Below are positions 26,694 to 36,442 of a stretch of DNA of 64,000 nt, piece after piece. How positions within the stretch are numbered: position 1 is the stretch's first letter; each line of letters starts with the position of its first letter. A model generated the notes under the pieces. The model was not told the origin of the DNA and ran no database searches. It saw only the letters and a list, made by a program, of their open reading frames with translations. The stretch spans positions 3,344,001-3,408,000 of the forward strand of contig NZ_CP121113.1 in assembly GCF_029581395.1 (NCBI RefSeq). The letters are read 5' to 3'. The DNA comes from Roseinatronobacter sp. S2 (lineage in GTDB: Bacteria > Pseudomonadota > Alphaproteobacteria > Rhodobacterales > Rhodobacteraceae). The position numbers and the translations under genes were made by a program.

Positions 26694-27284
26694 ATGGAAG
26701 ACATTCTTGAGCAGAGCTTTGAAGCCTGGGCTTTTGAGAGTGACGAACTGGCCGACGATGGCGATGCACAGGGATTTATTGCACTGGCACAGGATGATGA
26801 GCCTGCACCCGAGGAGACAGGCGAACTTACAGCCCTGTTGAAAGGCACAAAGGTCGCGGCAGACTGGATCGATGGCTGCCTGATGGCAGTCATCATCGCC
26901 CCGAAGATGATAACACCGAACCGCTGGATGCCACCGCTGTTCGACCACGCGATCAGCGGATTGGGGCCGTTGGAGTTGCAACGGTTTCTGGACATCGTGA
27001 TGATGCGTGCGCATGGCGCGATTGCGGTCGCGGAAGACCCTGAAGATTTCGCGCGACAGATGGCGCAGCGCGGGCCCAAGGGCCGGCAAGACTGGGCGGC
27101 AGGGTTCACACTGGGATGCGAGAAGTTCAAGTCGAGCTGGCCCGCAAAAGCCACAGGGCCAAAAGATCGCGCGGTGCAGCGTCAGATCAGTGACCGATCG
27201 AAAGCAGGGCTTGAGACTGGTTATATACGCATCATCGGCCAATGGCTGGCAGCGCGTAACGCAGCAAATCTGGCGGAGGCATGA
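26694..27284 (+). CDS. UPF0149/YecA-family protein
   Basis: Protein of 196 residues with the UPF0149 (YecA-like) pattern: a central VAADWIDGCLMAVIIAPKMI and PNRWMPPLF, corresponding to the W-x-x-G-F/C-L-x-A and P-x-x-W-L-P blocks of the family. The start MEDILEQSFEAW fits the family N-terminus, and the frame continues upstream only as low-quality sequence. The C-terminal SEC-C zinc motif of some members is not present. The function of the family is unknown. Confidence 0.65.
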   Translation: MEDILEQSFEAWAFESDELADDGDAQGFIALAQDDEPAPEETGELTALLKGTKVAADWIDGCLMAVIIAPKMITPNRWMPPLFDHAISGLGPLELQRFLDIVMMRAHGAIAVAEDPEDFARQMAQRGPKGRQDWAAGFTLGCEKFKSSWPAKATGPKDRAVQRQISDRSKAGLETGYIRIIGQWLAARNAANLAEA

Positions 27285-27602
27285 AGGGGTCATTGTCCTG
27301 CGCGCAGCAGCCTGCTGCCCCAGGATCGTCAGCAGCGGTCACTGAATATGATACACTCGATGTATGTTTCGTTTATTTGACATGTTGCGGACTCTGTTGA
27401 CGGCATCGACAAGGTATAGCGACGACAATCCTCGAGGCAGTCAATGACACTTGCAGTATAAGCCCACAGCGTCAGCACCAGTCGTGCGGACTGAAAAACC
27501 TGCGGCACAAGTCCCCCCCGAATTTAAGAGGTTGCTCTTCCATCTTGGCACGCAGGGCCTGCTGCGTTTCTCAAACTGGCATTGTCGATAAACCATCACA
27601 GC
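27285..27602. other. Gene-free stretch downstream of the Amadori operon
   Basis: About 320 bases with no coding frame I can support and no clear terminator. A C-rich run (CCCCCCC) occurs near 27513. Confidence 0.35.
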
Positions 27603-28625
27603 TCAATCAGGTTTCACCGTGACCCATCCCTGTGACTCCTCCGACATCCGTAATGCATCCATGACATGCATGTTGCATATAGCATCTTCCAGATCGGGGC
27701 CTTCTTGCCCGAGCCCTATGCACAGGTTTGCGAAGTCTTCGGCCTGTAGCATATACTGGTCCACAGGTTCGAATTCCTCGACCAGAAGCGCACTGCCTTT
27801 GACGAATGTGCCATCGTCGATCATCAGCCGCGCAGTCTGATCGGGCGCTTGATTGAACGGCACAGCGAACGATACCCGCCCCCTGGTTCCGATAATCTGC
27901 ACATCCTGGCTGCGAACAAGTTGCGTGGCGCAGCTAAACACCAGCCGGCGCCCTTCTGGAAATGCAATAATTGCGCTGGTCAGACGGTCTGTGCCAAATT
28001 CGGGGTCACGATCCATCAGGACAACGACCTTTTCAGGCTCACACCCGAAGATGTCACGCCCCATAGCCACCGCATAACAGCCGACATCATTCAACGCCCC
28101 GCCGCCGATATCCAGCCTGTTGCGGACATTCAGTGGATCGTGGTTCTCATAGCAGAAGCTGGCATGAACAGCCCCGATGCGGCCAAGCGATCCGTTCCGC
28201 ACCAACTCACGGACACGAATCCATTGCGGGTGATGGCGAACCATGAAGGCTTCGCGAACCTTCTTGCCTGTCCGTCGGCTGACCTCCGTCAGTTTTGCAG
28301 CATCGTCTGCGCTAAGGGCAATAGGCTTTTCGCATAACACATGCTTTCCGGCTTCCAGCGCTTTCAGGGTCCATGGCACATGAAGATGATTGGGCAACGG
28401 GTTATAGATGATATCAATCTTTGGATCGGCCAGAAGCGCGTCATAACTGCCATAAGCCTTTCCGACACCCAGGATTCCGGCGACCTCTGAAGCGTGGTCG
28501 GCATTGCGCGATGCAATCGCACCAACCACCAGCTTATTACTTTTCTGCATGGCGGGAATGACTTGTTTCACAGCAATATTCGCTGTGCTTAGGACACCCC
28601 AGACAGTTTTGGGTTGTGCTTGCAT
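27603..28625 (-). CDS. Gfo/Idh/MocA-family oxidoreductase
   Basis: NAD(P)-dependent sugar or cyclitol oxidoreductase, 340 residues. The N-terminal Rossmann domain begins TVWGVLSTANIAVKQVIPAM. The catalytic lysine lies in the family motif HVLCEKPIALSADDA near residue 95-105. The C-terminal half-barrel has GGGALNDVGCYAVAMGRDIFG with the conserved aspartate/histidine region. It is the last gene of the minus-strand set that begins with frlD. In that context it could reduce a dicarbonyl or sugar released from Amadori compounds, which is inference. Confidence 0.85.
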   Translation of the reverse strand: MQAQPKTVWGVLSTANIAVKQVIPAMQKSNKLVVGAIASRNADHASEVAGILGVGKAYGSYDALLADPKIDIIYNPLPNHLHVPWTLKALEAGKHVLCEKPIALSADDAAKLTEVSRRTGKKVREAFMVRHHPQWIRVRELVRNGSLGRIGAVHASFCYENHDPLNVRNRLDIGGGALNDVGCYAVAMGRDIFGCEPEKVVVLMDRDPEFGTDRLTSAIIAFPEGRRLVFSCATQLVRSQDVQIIGTRGRVSFAVPFNQAPDQTARLMIDDGTFVKGSALLVEEFEPVDQYMLQAEDFANLCIGLGQEGPDLEDAICNMHVMDALRMSEESQGWVTVKPD

Positions 28626-28640
28626 GGCCAGCGGTTCCTT

Positions 28641-29789
28641 TTATTGCGCTGCACGAACGTCATCGGCGTAACGGGTTGGCCGGAAATTGGCGAACAGCGG
28701 GGATATCTCGCCTGTCAGTATCTCTCGGGCCAAAAGTTCGGGCAAAATCAGTCCCAATGTGGCGCCGCTATGACTGAATGCCACATAATACCCTTCAATA
28801 CCGCCCAGCGCACCTGCAACAGGTTCACCCCCGCCCGGTATTGGCTTGCGTCCCACCCCGACATGATCAATCTGTAGTTTGGGATTGCCTATAATCAGCT
28901 TCTCAGCCTCTTGCAGCAGCGTCTGCACTGTTTCATCGCTATACTCAAAACTGCCATCGTCATGAATGATCATGGCGCGTTCGACCCAGCCGGAATCGAT
29001 GGCAAGACAGTTATTTACAGCAGGCCGAATGGCTGCGCGGGGCGTATTCAGGACACACCGCAGACCCGATGCGATGGGTTTGGTCAAAATCAGCAATGAA
29101 ACAGGGCTGTCATCGCCCATCGGCATGCCCAGCTCGCGCACGGCCTCCGGGACAGAAGGACCCGTGGCCAGCAAGGCGGCGTCAACCTCGAACAGATCAC
29201 CTGCGGCGGTGCGCACTGCACTGACCTTGCCGGAGTTTGTCACGATGTCGGACTTGCCCGCATTCTCCACAAGTGTCGCACCACGGGCGCGCAATTCCCT
29301 TGCCATAAGGCTGATCACACTGGGCAGATCGACCCACCCCTCTCCGGGATTGTATATTGCATGTCCTTCTTTGATCGAACTCGGGTCAACGCCGGATATT
29401 TTCTGCGCGATCTGATCACAATCCAGCCATTGGGAATCATAGCCAATGCCTTGTTCATACTTCAGAGTTTCATGAAGTGTTGCGCCATCAATCAGGCTTT
29501 TCCAGCGAAGCCCGCCGTCAAACCGCAAGAATCCATGACTCTCCGGGCGATGTGCGCGGAAACTGCGCCAGCGGTCCATACCCAGCATGCGCAACGCATG
29601 ATATTCGGCCGAACGCCGGTTGGCAGAGTTCAGCCATGCGATTGACCGGTTGGACGCACCATTCGCAAGCGGGCCATCATTCAGCAGTATGATTTCAACA
29701 CCTGCGCGGGCCAGAAACCAAGCAGTCGCAACACCGAAGATGCCACCGCCAATGATACCCACACGGCGGGGGGAGGACGTATTTGTCAT
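28641..29789 (-). CDS. FAD-dependent amine/amino-acid oxidoreductase, possible amadoriase
   Basis: D-amino-acid-oxidase-type flavoprotein of 382 residues. The N-terminal FAD motif is RVGIIGGGIFGVATAWFLARAG, and the C-terminal block is GYYVAFSHSGATLGLILPELLA. It lies between an ABC uptake system and a Gfo/Idh/MocA gene in a locus with fructoselysine kinase and deglycase. The same fold includes bacterial fructosyl-amino-acid oxidases and sarcosine oxidases, so an oxidative route for Amadori products is a reasonable guess. Substrate cannot be read from sequence. Confidence 0.8.
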   Translation of the reverse strand: MTNTSSPRRVGIIGGGIFGVATAWFLARAGVEIILLNDGPLANGASNRSIAWLNSANRRSAEYHALRMLGMDRWRSFRAHRPESHGFLRFDGGLRWKSLIDGATLHETLKYEQGIGYDSQWLDCDQIAQKISGVDPSSIKEGHAIYNPGEGWVDLPSVISLMARELRARGATLVENAGKSDIVTNSGKVSAVRTAAGDLFEVDAALLATGPSVPEAVRELGMPMGDDSPVSLLILTKPIASGLRCVLNTPRAAIRPAVNNCLAIDSGWVERAMIIHDDGSFEYSDETVQTLLQEAEKLIIGNPKLQIDHVGVGRKPIPGGGEPVAGALGGIEGYYVAFSHSGATLGLILPELLAREILTGEISPLFANFRPTRYADDVRAAQ

Positions 29790-29833
29790 TTTTTCTTTCC
29801 TTTTAGGCTGTCTTGATTGAGGTGCAAACCATG

Positions 29834-30646
29834 CTACGAGGCAGATCTGATCCAGTCCTTGGCACGCGCCGGATCGGGCACAGGGGCGGCGGCCAGTAGC
29901 TCGCGGGTGTAGTCGGTCCCCGGTGCGCTGAACAATTGCGATTTGGGCGCCTTTTCAACCACTTTGCCGGATTTCATGACATACACGAAATCAGCGACTT
30001 TCTTGACCACGGGCAGGTCATGGGTGATGAACAGATACCCGATATTCAGTTCTGAACGCAGCGTATTCAGCAGGTTAATAATTCCGGCCTTGACCGACAC
30101 ATCCAGTGCAGAAACCGCTTCATCTGCGATGATGATGGACGGCTTCAGAATGACGGCGCGTGCAATCAACACACGTTGGCGTTGTCCGCCGCTAAGCTGA
30201 TGGGGATAGCGTTCCAGAAAGTGTTCGGCAGGTTTCAGATCAACAATCTCAAGCGCTTCCCTGACCTTTTCCAGCACATCAGCCTTGCGCCTTGCAAGTC
30301 CGTGCAAGCGTATCACTTCAGACAAAATTGTGCGCACAGTGTTGCGCGGGTTCAACGCAGCTGACGGGTCTTGCAGCACACATTGGACGGCGCTGCGATA
30401 CTCCATCATCTGCGCGCGGTTCATATCTGCCAGATTGCGCCCGTTGAACGTGACGGTCCCGCTACTTGGGGGAACAAGCCCCAGAAGCATGCGCGCAACT
30501 GTGCTTTTGCCACTGCCGCTTTCGCCCACTACCGCTGTGAAATCACCGGGACGAATGGTCAGTGACACATTGTCGACCGCCATCACTGCAGGCCCGACTC
30601 CGCGTTTGCCAAAAGTTTTTGTCAGACCACTTGCACAAAGTTCCAT
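29834..30646 (-). CDS. Oligopeptide/opine-type ABC transporter ATP-binding protein (DppF-like)
   Basis: Second ATPase of an oligopeptide-family importer. Walker A GESGSGKST, signature LSGGQRQRVLIARA and Walker B IIIADEAVSALD (alanine in place of the usual proline/threonine) are present. The start MELCASGLTKTFG has AAAGGG seven bases upstream; an alternative ATG at 30661 overlaps the preceding stop. It belongs to the five-gene transporter downstream of frlD. Confidence 0.9.
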   Translation of the reverse strand: MELCASGLTKTFGKRGVGPAVMAVDNVSLTIRPGDFTAVVGESGSGKSTVARMLLGLVPPSSGTVTFNGRNLADMNRAQMMEYRSAVQCVLQDPSAALNPRNTVRTILSEVIRLHGLARRKADVLEKVREALEIVDLKPAEHFLERYPHQLSGGQRQRVLIARAVILKPSIIIADEAVSALDVSVKAGIINLLNTLRSELNIGYLFITHDLPVVKKVADFVYVMKSGKVVEKAPKSQLFSAPGTDYTRELLAAAPVPDPARAKDWIRSAS

Positions 30647-30657
30647 ACCCGGCCCTT

Positions 30658-31512
30658 TCATTGTGCGTTTTGCTTGTTGGAATAATCGCTGACGTAAAGG
30701 TCCGGCGTATCGTCGGCCAAACTCTGGACACAGCGCAGCAACTCTTTGGTGTAGGGGTGTTCTGGCGCAGAGAATATCTTCTCGGTTGAACCGGTTTCGA
30801 CCACTTCGCCGCCATACATGACATAAATCCGATCACACAGCCCTGCCACCACGGCAAGATCATGGGTGATCAACAGCAAGGATGTGCCAAGCGCCGTGAC
30901 GCTGTCATCCAATGATTTCAACACCTGACGTTGAACTGTCGCATCCAGCGCTGTTGTCGGTTCATCAGCAATGATAATCTCAGGGGATTTCGCCAAAGCA
31001 ATAGCAATCAAGACCCGCTGGCGCATACCGCCGCTTAGTTCAAACGGGAAACGTTGTGCCATGCGTTCAGGATCCGGCAGACCCGCAAGCGCGATGACGC
31101 GCAGCAATTCATCGCGTGATGTCTGCGCGCCGCGTCCCATTTTCAGCGCCTCATTTATCTGCGCGCCAATCCGCATCGTAGGGTTCAGAAAACTGTGCGG
31201 ATCCTGAAAGATCATGCCAATGCGTTTTGCACGGATGTCACGCCATATGCGTGCATCCGCCCCGTTCAGTTCCCGCCCCCGGAACTGGATCGAGCCCTGC
31301 ACCTGCACCAACGGCGAGTCCGGCAGCAGCCCCGAAATGGCGCGGACTGTCACGGATTTTCCAGAACCGGATTCGCCGACGATACCCACCCGCTCTCCGG
31401 CGCGGACCGTCAGGTCAACATTGCGCACCGCATGAACCAACCGGTTTCGCCCTGTCGGCAGTTTGACTTGCAACCCTTTGACCACCAGCAAAGCTTGTTC
31501 ATCCTGGGACAT
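30658..31512 (-). CDS. Oligopeptide/opine-type ABC transporter ATP-binding protein (DppD-like)
   Basis: First ATPase of the importer, about 284 residues. It has Walker A GESGSGKSVT, signature LSGGMRQRVLIAIAL, Walker B IIIADEPTTALD, and the C-terminal EHPYTKELL that marks the oligopeptide branch. AAAGGG precedes the ATG at 31512; a start at 31545 that overlaps the permease stop is also possible. It pairs with the DppF-like subunit and the two permeases next to it. Confidence 0.9.
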   Translation of the reverse strand: MSQDEQALLVVKGLQVKLPTGRNRLVHAVRNVDLTVRAGERVGIVGESGSGKSVTVRAISGLLPDSPLVQVQGSIQFRGRELNGADARIWRDIRAKRIGMIFQDPHSFLNPTMRIGAQINEALKMGRGAQTSRDELLRVIALAGLPDPERMAQRFPFELSGGMRQRVLIAIALAKSPEIIIADEPTTALDATVQRQVLKSLDDSVTALGTSLLLITHDLAVVAGLCDRIYVMYGGEVVETGSTEKIFSAPEHPYTKELLRCVQSLADDTPDLYVSDYSNKQNAQ

Positions 31513-31541
31513 ATCTGTAGCCCTTTCATTGTTGCCCATGG

Positions 31542-32444
31542 TCATTTCACCCGGCTCAGCATGGGGTTCAGACAATCGTTAAGAATGTCGCCCAGCATGT
31601 TTACGGCCAGCACCACAATGAAAATTGCCAGACCGGGCAGAACTGTCAGCCACCAGGCGATCTGCAAATAGGCTTGCGCGCTGTAAAGAAGGGCGCCCCA
31701 ACTGGGTTGGTTCGCATCCCCCAGCCCCAGAAACGCAAGGCCGGATTCCGCAAGAATAGCGCGACCTACGGTCATGGTCGTCGCGACAAGGACCGGCGGA
31801 AATGCATTTGGCAGGACATCAAAGAAGAAAATTCTAATGGGACGGAAACCGGCTGCGCGCGAAGATTCGACATAACCCAATTCACGGATGCGCATACATT
31901 CCGCGCGCAAGATCCGTGCGACCTGGGGCCACATGGTAATCGACAAGATCAGAATGATGATTTCCAGACTGGCACCCAGAAGGGCTACTGACACCAGCGC
32001 CAGAATAATGCCCGGTATAACCTGGAAGAATTCGGACAACTTCATCAGCAGAACATCAGCAATTCCGCCATAGAACCCAGCCAGCCCGCCTACGACGATG
32101 GCCACAGTCAGGCAGATTGCGGCGACAGAAAGCCCGACAAAAATCGAAACCTGACCACCACGCATAAGCCGCGCAAGCATATCGCGCCCCAGATGATCCG
32201 TGCCCGCAAGGTTTTCAGCACCCGGCGCCTGTAGCGGGATGAAGGCCGTCAGTGTCGGACTATGGCTGAAATAAGGGCCAACGAAACACAGCCCGATTAT
32301 TGCCGCAAGAATGATCAGGAAGAAAACAGTCAACGGCCTGCGCAGAAACTCGCGCAATGGACTTTGCCTGCTGAAATCTGCCTGATCCGGCGTGACGGGT
32401 ATTTCAGGTGCGATAGCGGGGGAAATATTCTCTTGCAGGGCCAT
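31542..32444 (-). CDS. Oligopeptide-type ABC permease (DppC-like)
   Basis: Inner-membrane subunit of 300 residues with the DppC/OppC pattern: GTDHLGRDMLARLMRGGQ after the first helix, and the EAA loop ESSRAAGFRPIRIFFFDVLPN that contacts the ATPase. It starts at the base where the upstream permease stops, so the two are tightly coupled. Confidence 0.92.
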   Translation of the reverse strand: MALQENISPAIAPEIPVTPDQADFSRQSPLREFLRRPLTVFFLIILAAIIGLCFVGPYFSHSPTLTAFIPLQAPGAENLAGTDHLGRDMLARLMRGGQVSIFVGLSVAAICLTVAIVVGGLAGFYGGIADVLLMKLSEFFQVIPGIILALVSVALLGASLEIIILILSITMWPQVARILRAECMRIRELGYVESSRAAGFRPIRIFFFDVLPNAFPPVLVATTMTVGRAILAESGLAFLGLGDANQPSWGALLYSAQAYLQIAWWLTVLPGLAIFIVVLAVNMLGDILNDCLNPMLSRVK

Positions 32445-33424
32445 CAGTTCGCCTCTCTCGACATTTGGTAGCGTGCCCTGATCCGCGGATCGACCAGCCC
32501 GTAAACCACATCTGTCAGAATATTCACGACGACGATGGTAACTGTCAGGATCAGCAAGATCCCCATCACCACCATGTTTTCGCCGCGATGAATGGAGTCA
32601 TAAAGCAACAACCCCATTCCCGGCCAACCAAACACTTTTTCGACCAACACGGCCCCGGCAAGGGTGAAGCCCGCGCTGTAGCCGATCACGGACACCATCG
32701 GCAGCATCGAGTTCAGCAACCCATGGTGGCGCAGTATCTGGAAGCTCGACAGTCCTTTTGACCGCGCTGTGTCGATGTAATCCTGCCCAAGGACTTCGAT
32801 CATACTGGAACGCATAATCCGCGCCTTGAATGCCAGTTCGGCCACCAGCAACGACGTCAGAGGCAAGACCAGATGCCGCCAGGAAAAACCGGTTGACCCG
32901 AAATCCGTCATCCCTTGGGCCGGAAAGATCGGCAGGATCACCGAGAACATCAGGATCAGCATCAGGGCAAGCCAGAAACTGGGAATTGAAAACCCGACCA
33001 CAGCCAGAAATGAAATTGACCCGTCTGCAAACCGCGACCGTGTGCGGGCGGCCATGGCCCCAAGGATGATGCCCCCGATCGAGGAGATGACCAAACTTGG
33101 CACGGTCAGGATAAGGGTATTGCCAAGCCGTCCCAGAATAAGGTCGATCACAGGGACACGATTGGCGAAAGAGTAACCCAGATTGCCGGTCAGGATATTC
33201 CCCAGGTAAGACAGATAACGCTCTGGCAGGGAACGGTCCAACCCGTAAGCTTCGATCATCTGCGCGCGGAATGCATCAGGGATCGGCACCTCGCCCACCA
33301 AGGCTTGAAGGGGGTCGCCCGGTGCAATTTCCAGCAGCATGAACATAACGGTCACGACCGCAAGGATCAGCAACAACGACGAGATTAGCAATTTCAGGAT
33401 GTGTCTGGCCCAGGCTATGGTCAT
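32444..33424 (-). CDS. Oligopeptide-type ABC permease (DppB-like)
   Basis: Inner-membrane subunit of about 326 residues. Features are the N-terminal AWARHILKLLISSLLLI, GDPLQALVG and YGLDRSLPERYLSYLGNILTGNLGYS, the family loop. The C-terminal EAA region reads YIDTARSKGLSSFQILRHHGLLN, followed by VFGWPGMGLLLYDSI. It lies between the binding-protein gene and the DppC-like gene. Confidence 0.92.
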   Translation of the reverse strand: MTIAWARHILKLLISSLLLILAVVTVMFMLLEIAPGDPLQALVGEVPIPDAFRAQMIEAYGLDRSLPERYLSYLGNILTGNLGYSFANRVPVIDLILGRLGNTLILTVPSLVISSIGGIILGAMAARTRSRFADGSISFLAVVGFSIPSFWLALMLILMFSVILPIFPAQGMTDFGSTGFSWRHLVLPLTSLLVAELAFKARIMRSSMIEVLGQDYIDTARSKGLSSFQILRHHGLLNSMLPMVSVIGYSAGFTLAGAVLVEKVFGWPGMGLLLYDSIHRGENMVVMGILLILTVTIVVVNILTDVVYGLVDPRIRARYQMSREAN

Positions 33425-33511
33425 GGACGTGGTCCTTTGGCACAAAAATCAGGGGGCGGCGGCGGGCGATGCCGGGTTGACCGGCACCGCCCCTTCAGAA
33501 GGCTGGCACCT

Positions 33512-35092
33512 TTACTTTGCGCGCAGCTTGCTCCAATCGAAGCGGTGGACAGCGGTGAATTCTTCCAGACCGTCCCATTTATCGCCACGATAGACTTCAA
33601 CACCCAGCGCAGACACCAGCGGCGCAGTTCCCAGCACATGCCCGGCAGCTGCGGACGCTTCTGCAAACAGCTCAATGCGCTGTTCACGGTCTGCGACCTT
33701 GGCTGCCGCCGCAAAAGCTGCATCAATGTCAGGGTCACATACACCAGTGGGGTTTGCAAAAGCGCGGTTCTGGCTGTTGCAGACATACGCCCGTGCCACC
33801 CCCAATGTTGGGTCCGCAAATGCCGCAAGCTCTTGAATATGAATATCAAACTCGTGGTTCACATAGACAAATTCAGTAGAGATGTTGGGGTCTTGCGACA
33901 GAAGATTGATTTTGACGCCAATCTGCTCAAGGTTCGACGCAATGACCTCTGCGGTGCCCGCATAGACGGGGTTGTCATTGCGGTAATTCAGGCGCAGTGA
34001 AAATCGCGTTCCGTCCGCCCCGCGCTCGTATCCTGCCGCGTCCAGCATTTCTTCGGCGCGCGCCGGATCGAAGGCAAAGGTTTCCGTAAAGTCTACGTCT
34101 GGGTGGGCTGTCCAGGCCACCTGATTGGGGATCGGCCCGCGCGATGGTTCCGCTGTTCCCATATAGACAACCCGCGCAATCTGTTCGCGATCAATCGCGT
34201 GGAACAAGGCATGGCGCACGTCAGCTTCTTCCAGAATCGGCTTGCGCGTGTTGAAGAACAGCAAATGCGATTGTGGCTGTGTGCGCACCATTGAGATCCA
34301 GAATTGCGGGTTGTTTTCAAACAAAACCTTCTGTGCAAGCTGGAACCCCGCCGTCGGCACCAGATCGACGTTGCCGCTTTGCAGTGCAAGATTCCGGGAA
34401 TTGGCGTCCGGCATGACCTGATAGACGATCCGGTCCACATCGCCATGTTCGCCCCAGTAATCTTCGTTTTTCACGAGGGTCACCGAATTGCCGCTGTCGA
34501 AGTTCTCCAGCCGATAGGGGCCAGTGCCCACGGCGTCGATATTGGCGGGGTTGGTAACGACATCCGTGCCTTCATACAAGTGCGCAGGCAGCATGATATG
34601 CGCGCTCATGGCTTCGACAAGCGGACCGAACGGTTCGCTTAGACGTACGATAACCGTGTAATCATCGGGTGTCAGGGTTTCTTCATAGATCGAGTAGATA
34701 GGCCCACCCAAAGGGTGTATCGCCATAAAGGTGTCGAAATAAAACTTCACATCGCGCGAGGTGAAAGGCGCGCCATCATGCCAGACAGCGTTTTCGACAA
34801 GATTAAAGGTATACTCTGTTGAATCGTCATTCACGCTCCATGATCTGGCCAGTGCAGGCACCATCTCAAAATCGCGGTTCAGATTGACCAGCGGGTCATG
34901 AAGGGCACGACTTACGAAGCCCGCAGCGCCATCCGTAGTAATGCCCATGTTCAGATGACTTGGTGCAGTTGCCAACGAATAGACGAATGTGTTGTCATTC
35001 TGGGCCAATGCCGGACCTGCACAGGCCACCATCACACCAAGCGTGGCAGATAACAGTCGCGCCCTCTGGTTTCCAAAAGTGAAGTGTTTCAT
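33512..35092 (-). CDS. Oligopeptide-family periplasmic binding protein, likely for fructosyl-amino acids
   Basis: SBP family 5 protein of 526 residues with a signal peptide ending about residue 30 (CAGPALAQ) and AAAGGAGACGACA before the ATG. The core has the family block RDFEMVPALARSWSVNDDSTEYTFNL with AVWHDGAPFTSRDVKFYFD, and later YRLENFDSGNSVTLVKNEDYWG. Family members bind peptides, opines or sugars. The neighbours (frlD, frlB, frlR) suggest fructoselysine or related Amadori compounds. Confidence 0.9.
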   Translation of the reverse strand: MKHFTFGNQRARLLSATLGVMVACAGPALAQNDNTFVYSLATAPSHLNMGITTDGAAGFVSRALHDPLVNLNRDFEMVPALARSWSVNDDSTEYTFNLVENAVWHDGAPFTSRDVKFYFDTFMAIHPLGGPIYSIYEETLTPDDYTVIVRLSEPFGPLVEAMSAHIMLPAHLYEGTDVVTNPANIDAVGTGPYRLENFDSGNSVTLVKNEDYWGEHGDVDRIVYQVMPDANSRNLALQSGNVDLVPTAGFQLAQKVLFENNPQFWISMVRTQPQSHLLFFNTRKPILEEADVRHALFHAIDREQIARVVYMGTAEPSRGPIPNQVAWTAHPDVDFTETFAFDPARAEEMLDAAGYERGADGTRFSLRLNYRNDNPVYAGTAEVIASNLEQIGVKINLLSQDPNISTEFVYVNHEFDIHIQELAAFADPTLGVARAYVCNSQNRAFANPTGVCDPDIDAAFAAAAKVADREQRIELFAEASAAAGHVLGTAPLVSALGVEVYRGDKWDGLEEFTAVHRFDWSKLRAK

Positions 35093-35237
35093 TGTCGTCT
35101 CCTTTGTTGGAAGTTCAATTGATGGTTGTTTTTGTGTGTTCTGAACTCAGGCAGCAAACCATCCACCCGCAAAAACGCAGGTGAAAAGGCATGCTGTAAA
35201 CTTTGGCTACCGGCAGTCCGGGCCGCTATTCGGCAGG

Positions 35238-36098
35238 TCAGACAAGCATTTCTTCGTCCACATCCATGGGGTGCGGATGTCCGAATGCCCCGAACCAGCC
35301 ACAGGCCTTGGCCGCAAAGGTTGCCGCTGCGTCCAAGGCGACAACGGGCGCGGCACCCTGAATCGATGAGGCAAGATAGGCGGCGATAAACGCATCCCCC
35401 GCGCCCATGGTATCAACGACATCGGCCGCTTTCTTGGACTGGCGGAATAATGTTCCGTCCACCATCCACAACGCATCCTGAACGCCGCGCGTGATCGCCA
35501 CTGTGCTGACCCCGAAGCCGCGCACCTGTTCGATCAGCGCAATGCATCCGTCATCATCAAGATCCGCTGCTGAAAAACAGGCCATCGTCACATGTGGGCA
35601 GACCTGCGCCAGGTATTCCGGCGCGCGCTGGGTCGAGAAGTCGAAGGATAGCCCGCGAACCAAACGCCGAATGCGCGACAGCTCTCCTTCCAGATAGCTG
35701 AAGCAACTGGTATGGACATGTCCAAGCCGTTCAATCAGGGACAGATCGTCCGCATCCATGCGCAAGGACAATTTGCGACTAATGCCCCCCTTGTTTGACC
35801 GCAGGAACACCCGGTCGCCCTGTGCATCCAGTGTGACCTCTGCCTTGCCATTCGGGCCGATGGCTTCGCGCAGGTTGCCATCGCTCAGGCCCTCGGCGAT
35901 CATGCTGGCACGAACATGTGCGCCCTCGGCATCATTGCCGATCAGTCCGATATAGCCTGTATTCACCAGACCAGCACGCCGCGCGAGCACCGCGACATTC
36001 AACGCGTTACCGCCCGGATAATACTCCCCGCGTTCCAGATAGGCATCAACGACATTGTCACCAATTCCCACCAAACCTGTAGCTGAAATCCCGACCAC
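35238..36098 (-). CDS. frlD: PfkB-family fructoselysine 6-kinase
   Basis: Ribokinase-type sugar kinase of 286 residues, starting at GTG with AAAGGGG upstream. The N-terminal IGDNVVDAYLERGEYYPGGNALNVAVLARR matches the FrlD pattern (IGDN-VD, GGNA-NVAV). FDFSTQRAPEYL and the catalytic VDTMGAGDAFIAAYL follow, and the C-terminal AAKACGWFGAFGH recalls E. coli FrlD. It should phosphorylate fructoselysine (or another fructosyl-amino acid) at C6 for FrlB. It heads the minus-strand operon, preceded by a TATATGACGTCAT element. Confidence 0.82.
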   Translation of the reverse strand: MVGISATGLVGIGDNVVDAYLERGEYYPGGNALNVAVLARRAGLVNTGYIGLIGNDAEGAHVRASMIAEGLSDGNLREAIGPNGKAEVTLDAQGDRVFLRSNKGGISRKLSLRMDADDLSLIERLGHVHTSCFSYLEGELSRIRRLVRGLSFDFSTQRAPEYLAQVCPHVTMACFSAADLDDDGCIALIEQVRGFGVSTVAITRGVQDALWMVDGTLFRQSKKAADVVDTMGAGDAFIAAYLASSIQGAAPVVALDAAATFAAKACGWFGAFGHPHPMDVDEEMLV

Positions 36099-36180
36099 GG
36101 CTATAGTCCCCTTTCGTCCCGTTCATTGTATACCTGCGTCAAACGACCGCATAGCAAACAACTCGAACAGGCCATAATGT

Positions 36181-36193
36181 TATATGACGTCAT
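36181..36193. promoter_or_regulatory. Candidate FrlR operator upstream of frlD
   Basis: TATATGACGTCAT here is identical to 13 of the 16 bases of the palindrome upstream of frlB. It lies about 85 bases upstream of the frlD start in AT-rich sequence, fitting a repressor site at the operon promoter. Confidence 0.6.
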
Positions 36194-36442
36194 GCAAGAC
36201 TAGCGAGCAGATTTTCATCCGTCAACTAGCGCGTGATAAAAAATATACACTCACCATAAATATTTATGTGCGATGAAACATTGCTTCGCCTGAGAAGATC
36301 AAGTTATTGATTTCATGTTGAAATACAAGAATTGATGCAGACACTTCACATGTCATATCGTCCCAGAAGTCCGTTCACCACGCACCAAGGCACATGGCCG
36401 GACATCAAAAGATATGATTATCCGTCAAACAACGAGGTCCGG
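36194..36442. other. AT-rich intergenic region between frlR and frlD
   Basis: No gene; unusually AT-rich for this window (for example around 36230-36320). It likely carries the promoter of the frlD operon and the end of the frlR transcript. Confidence 0.4.

Noticed and set aside
26391..27293. 300-codon minus-strand frame
   Set aside because: Antisense to the UPF0149 gene; Cys/Arg/Gln-rich composition and no recognised domain.
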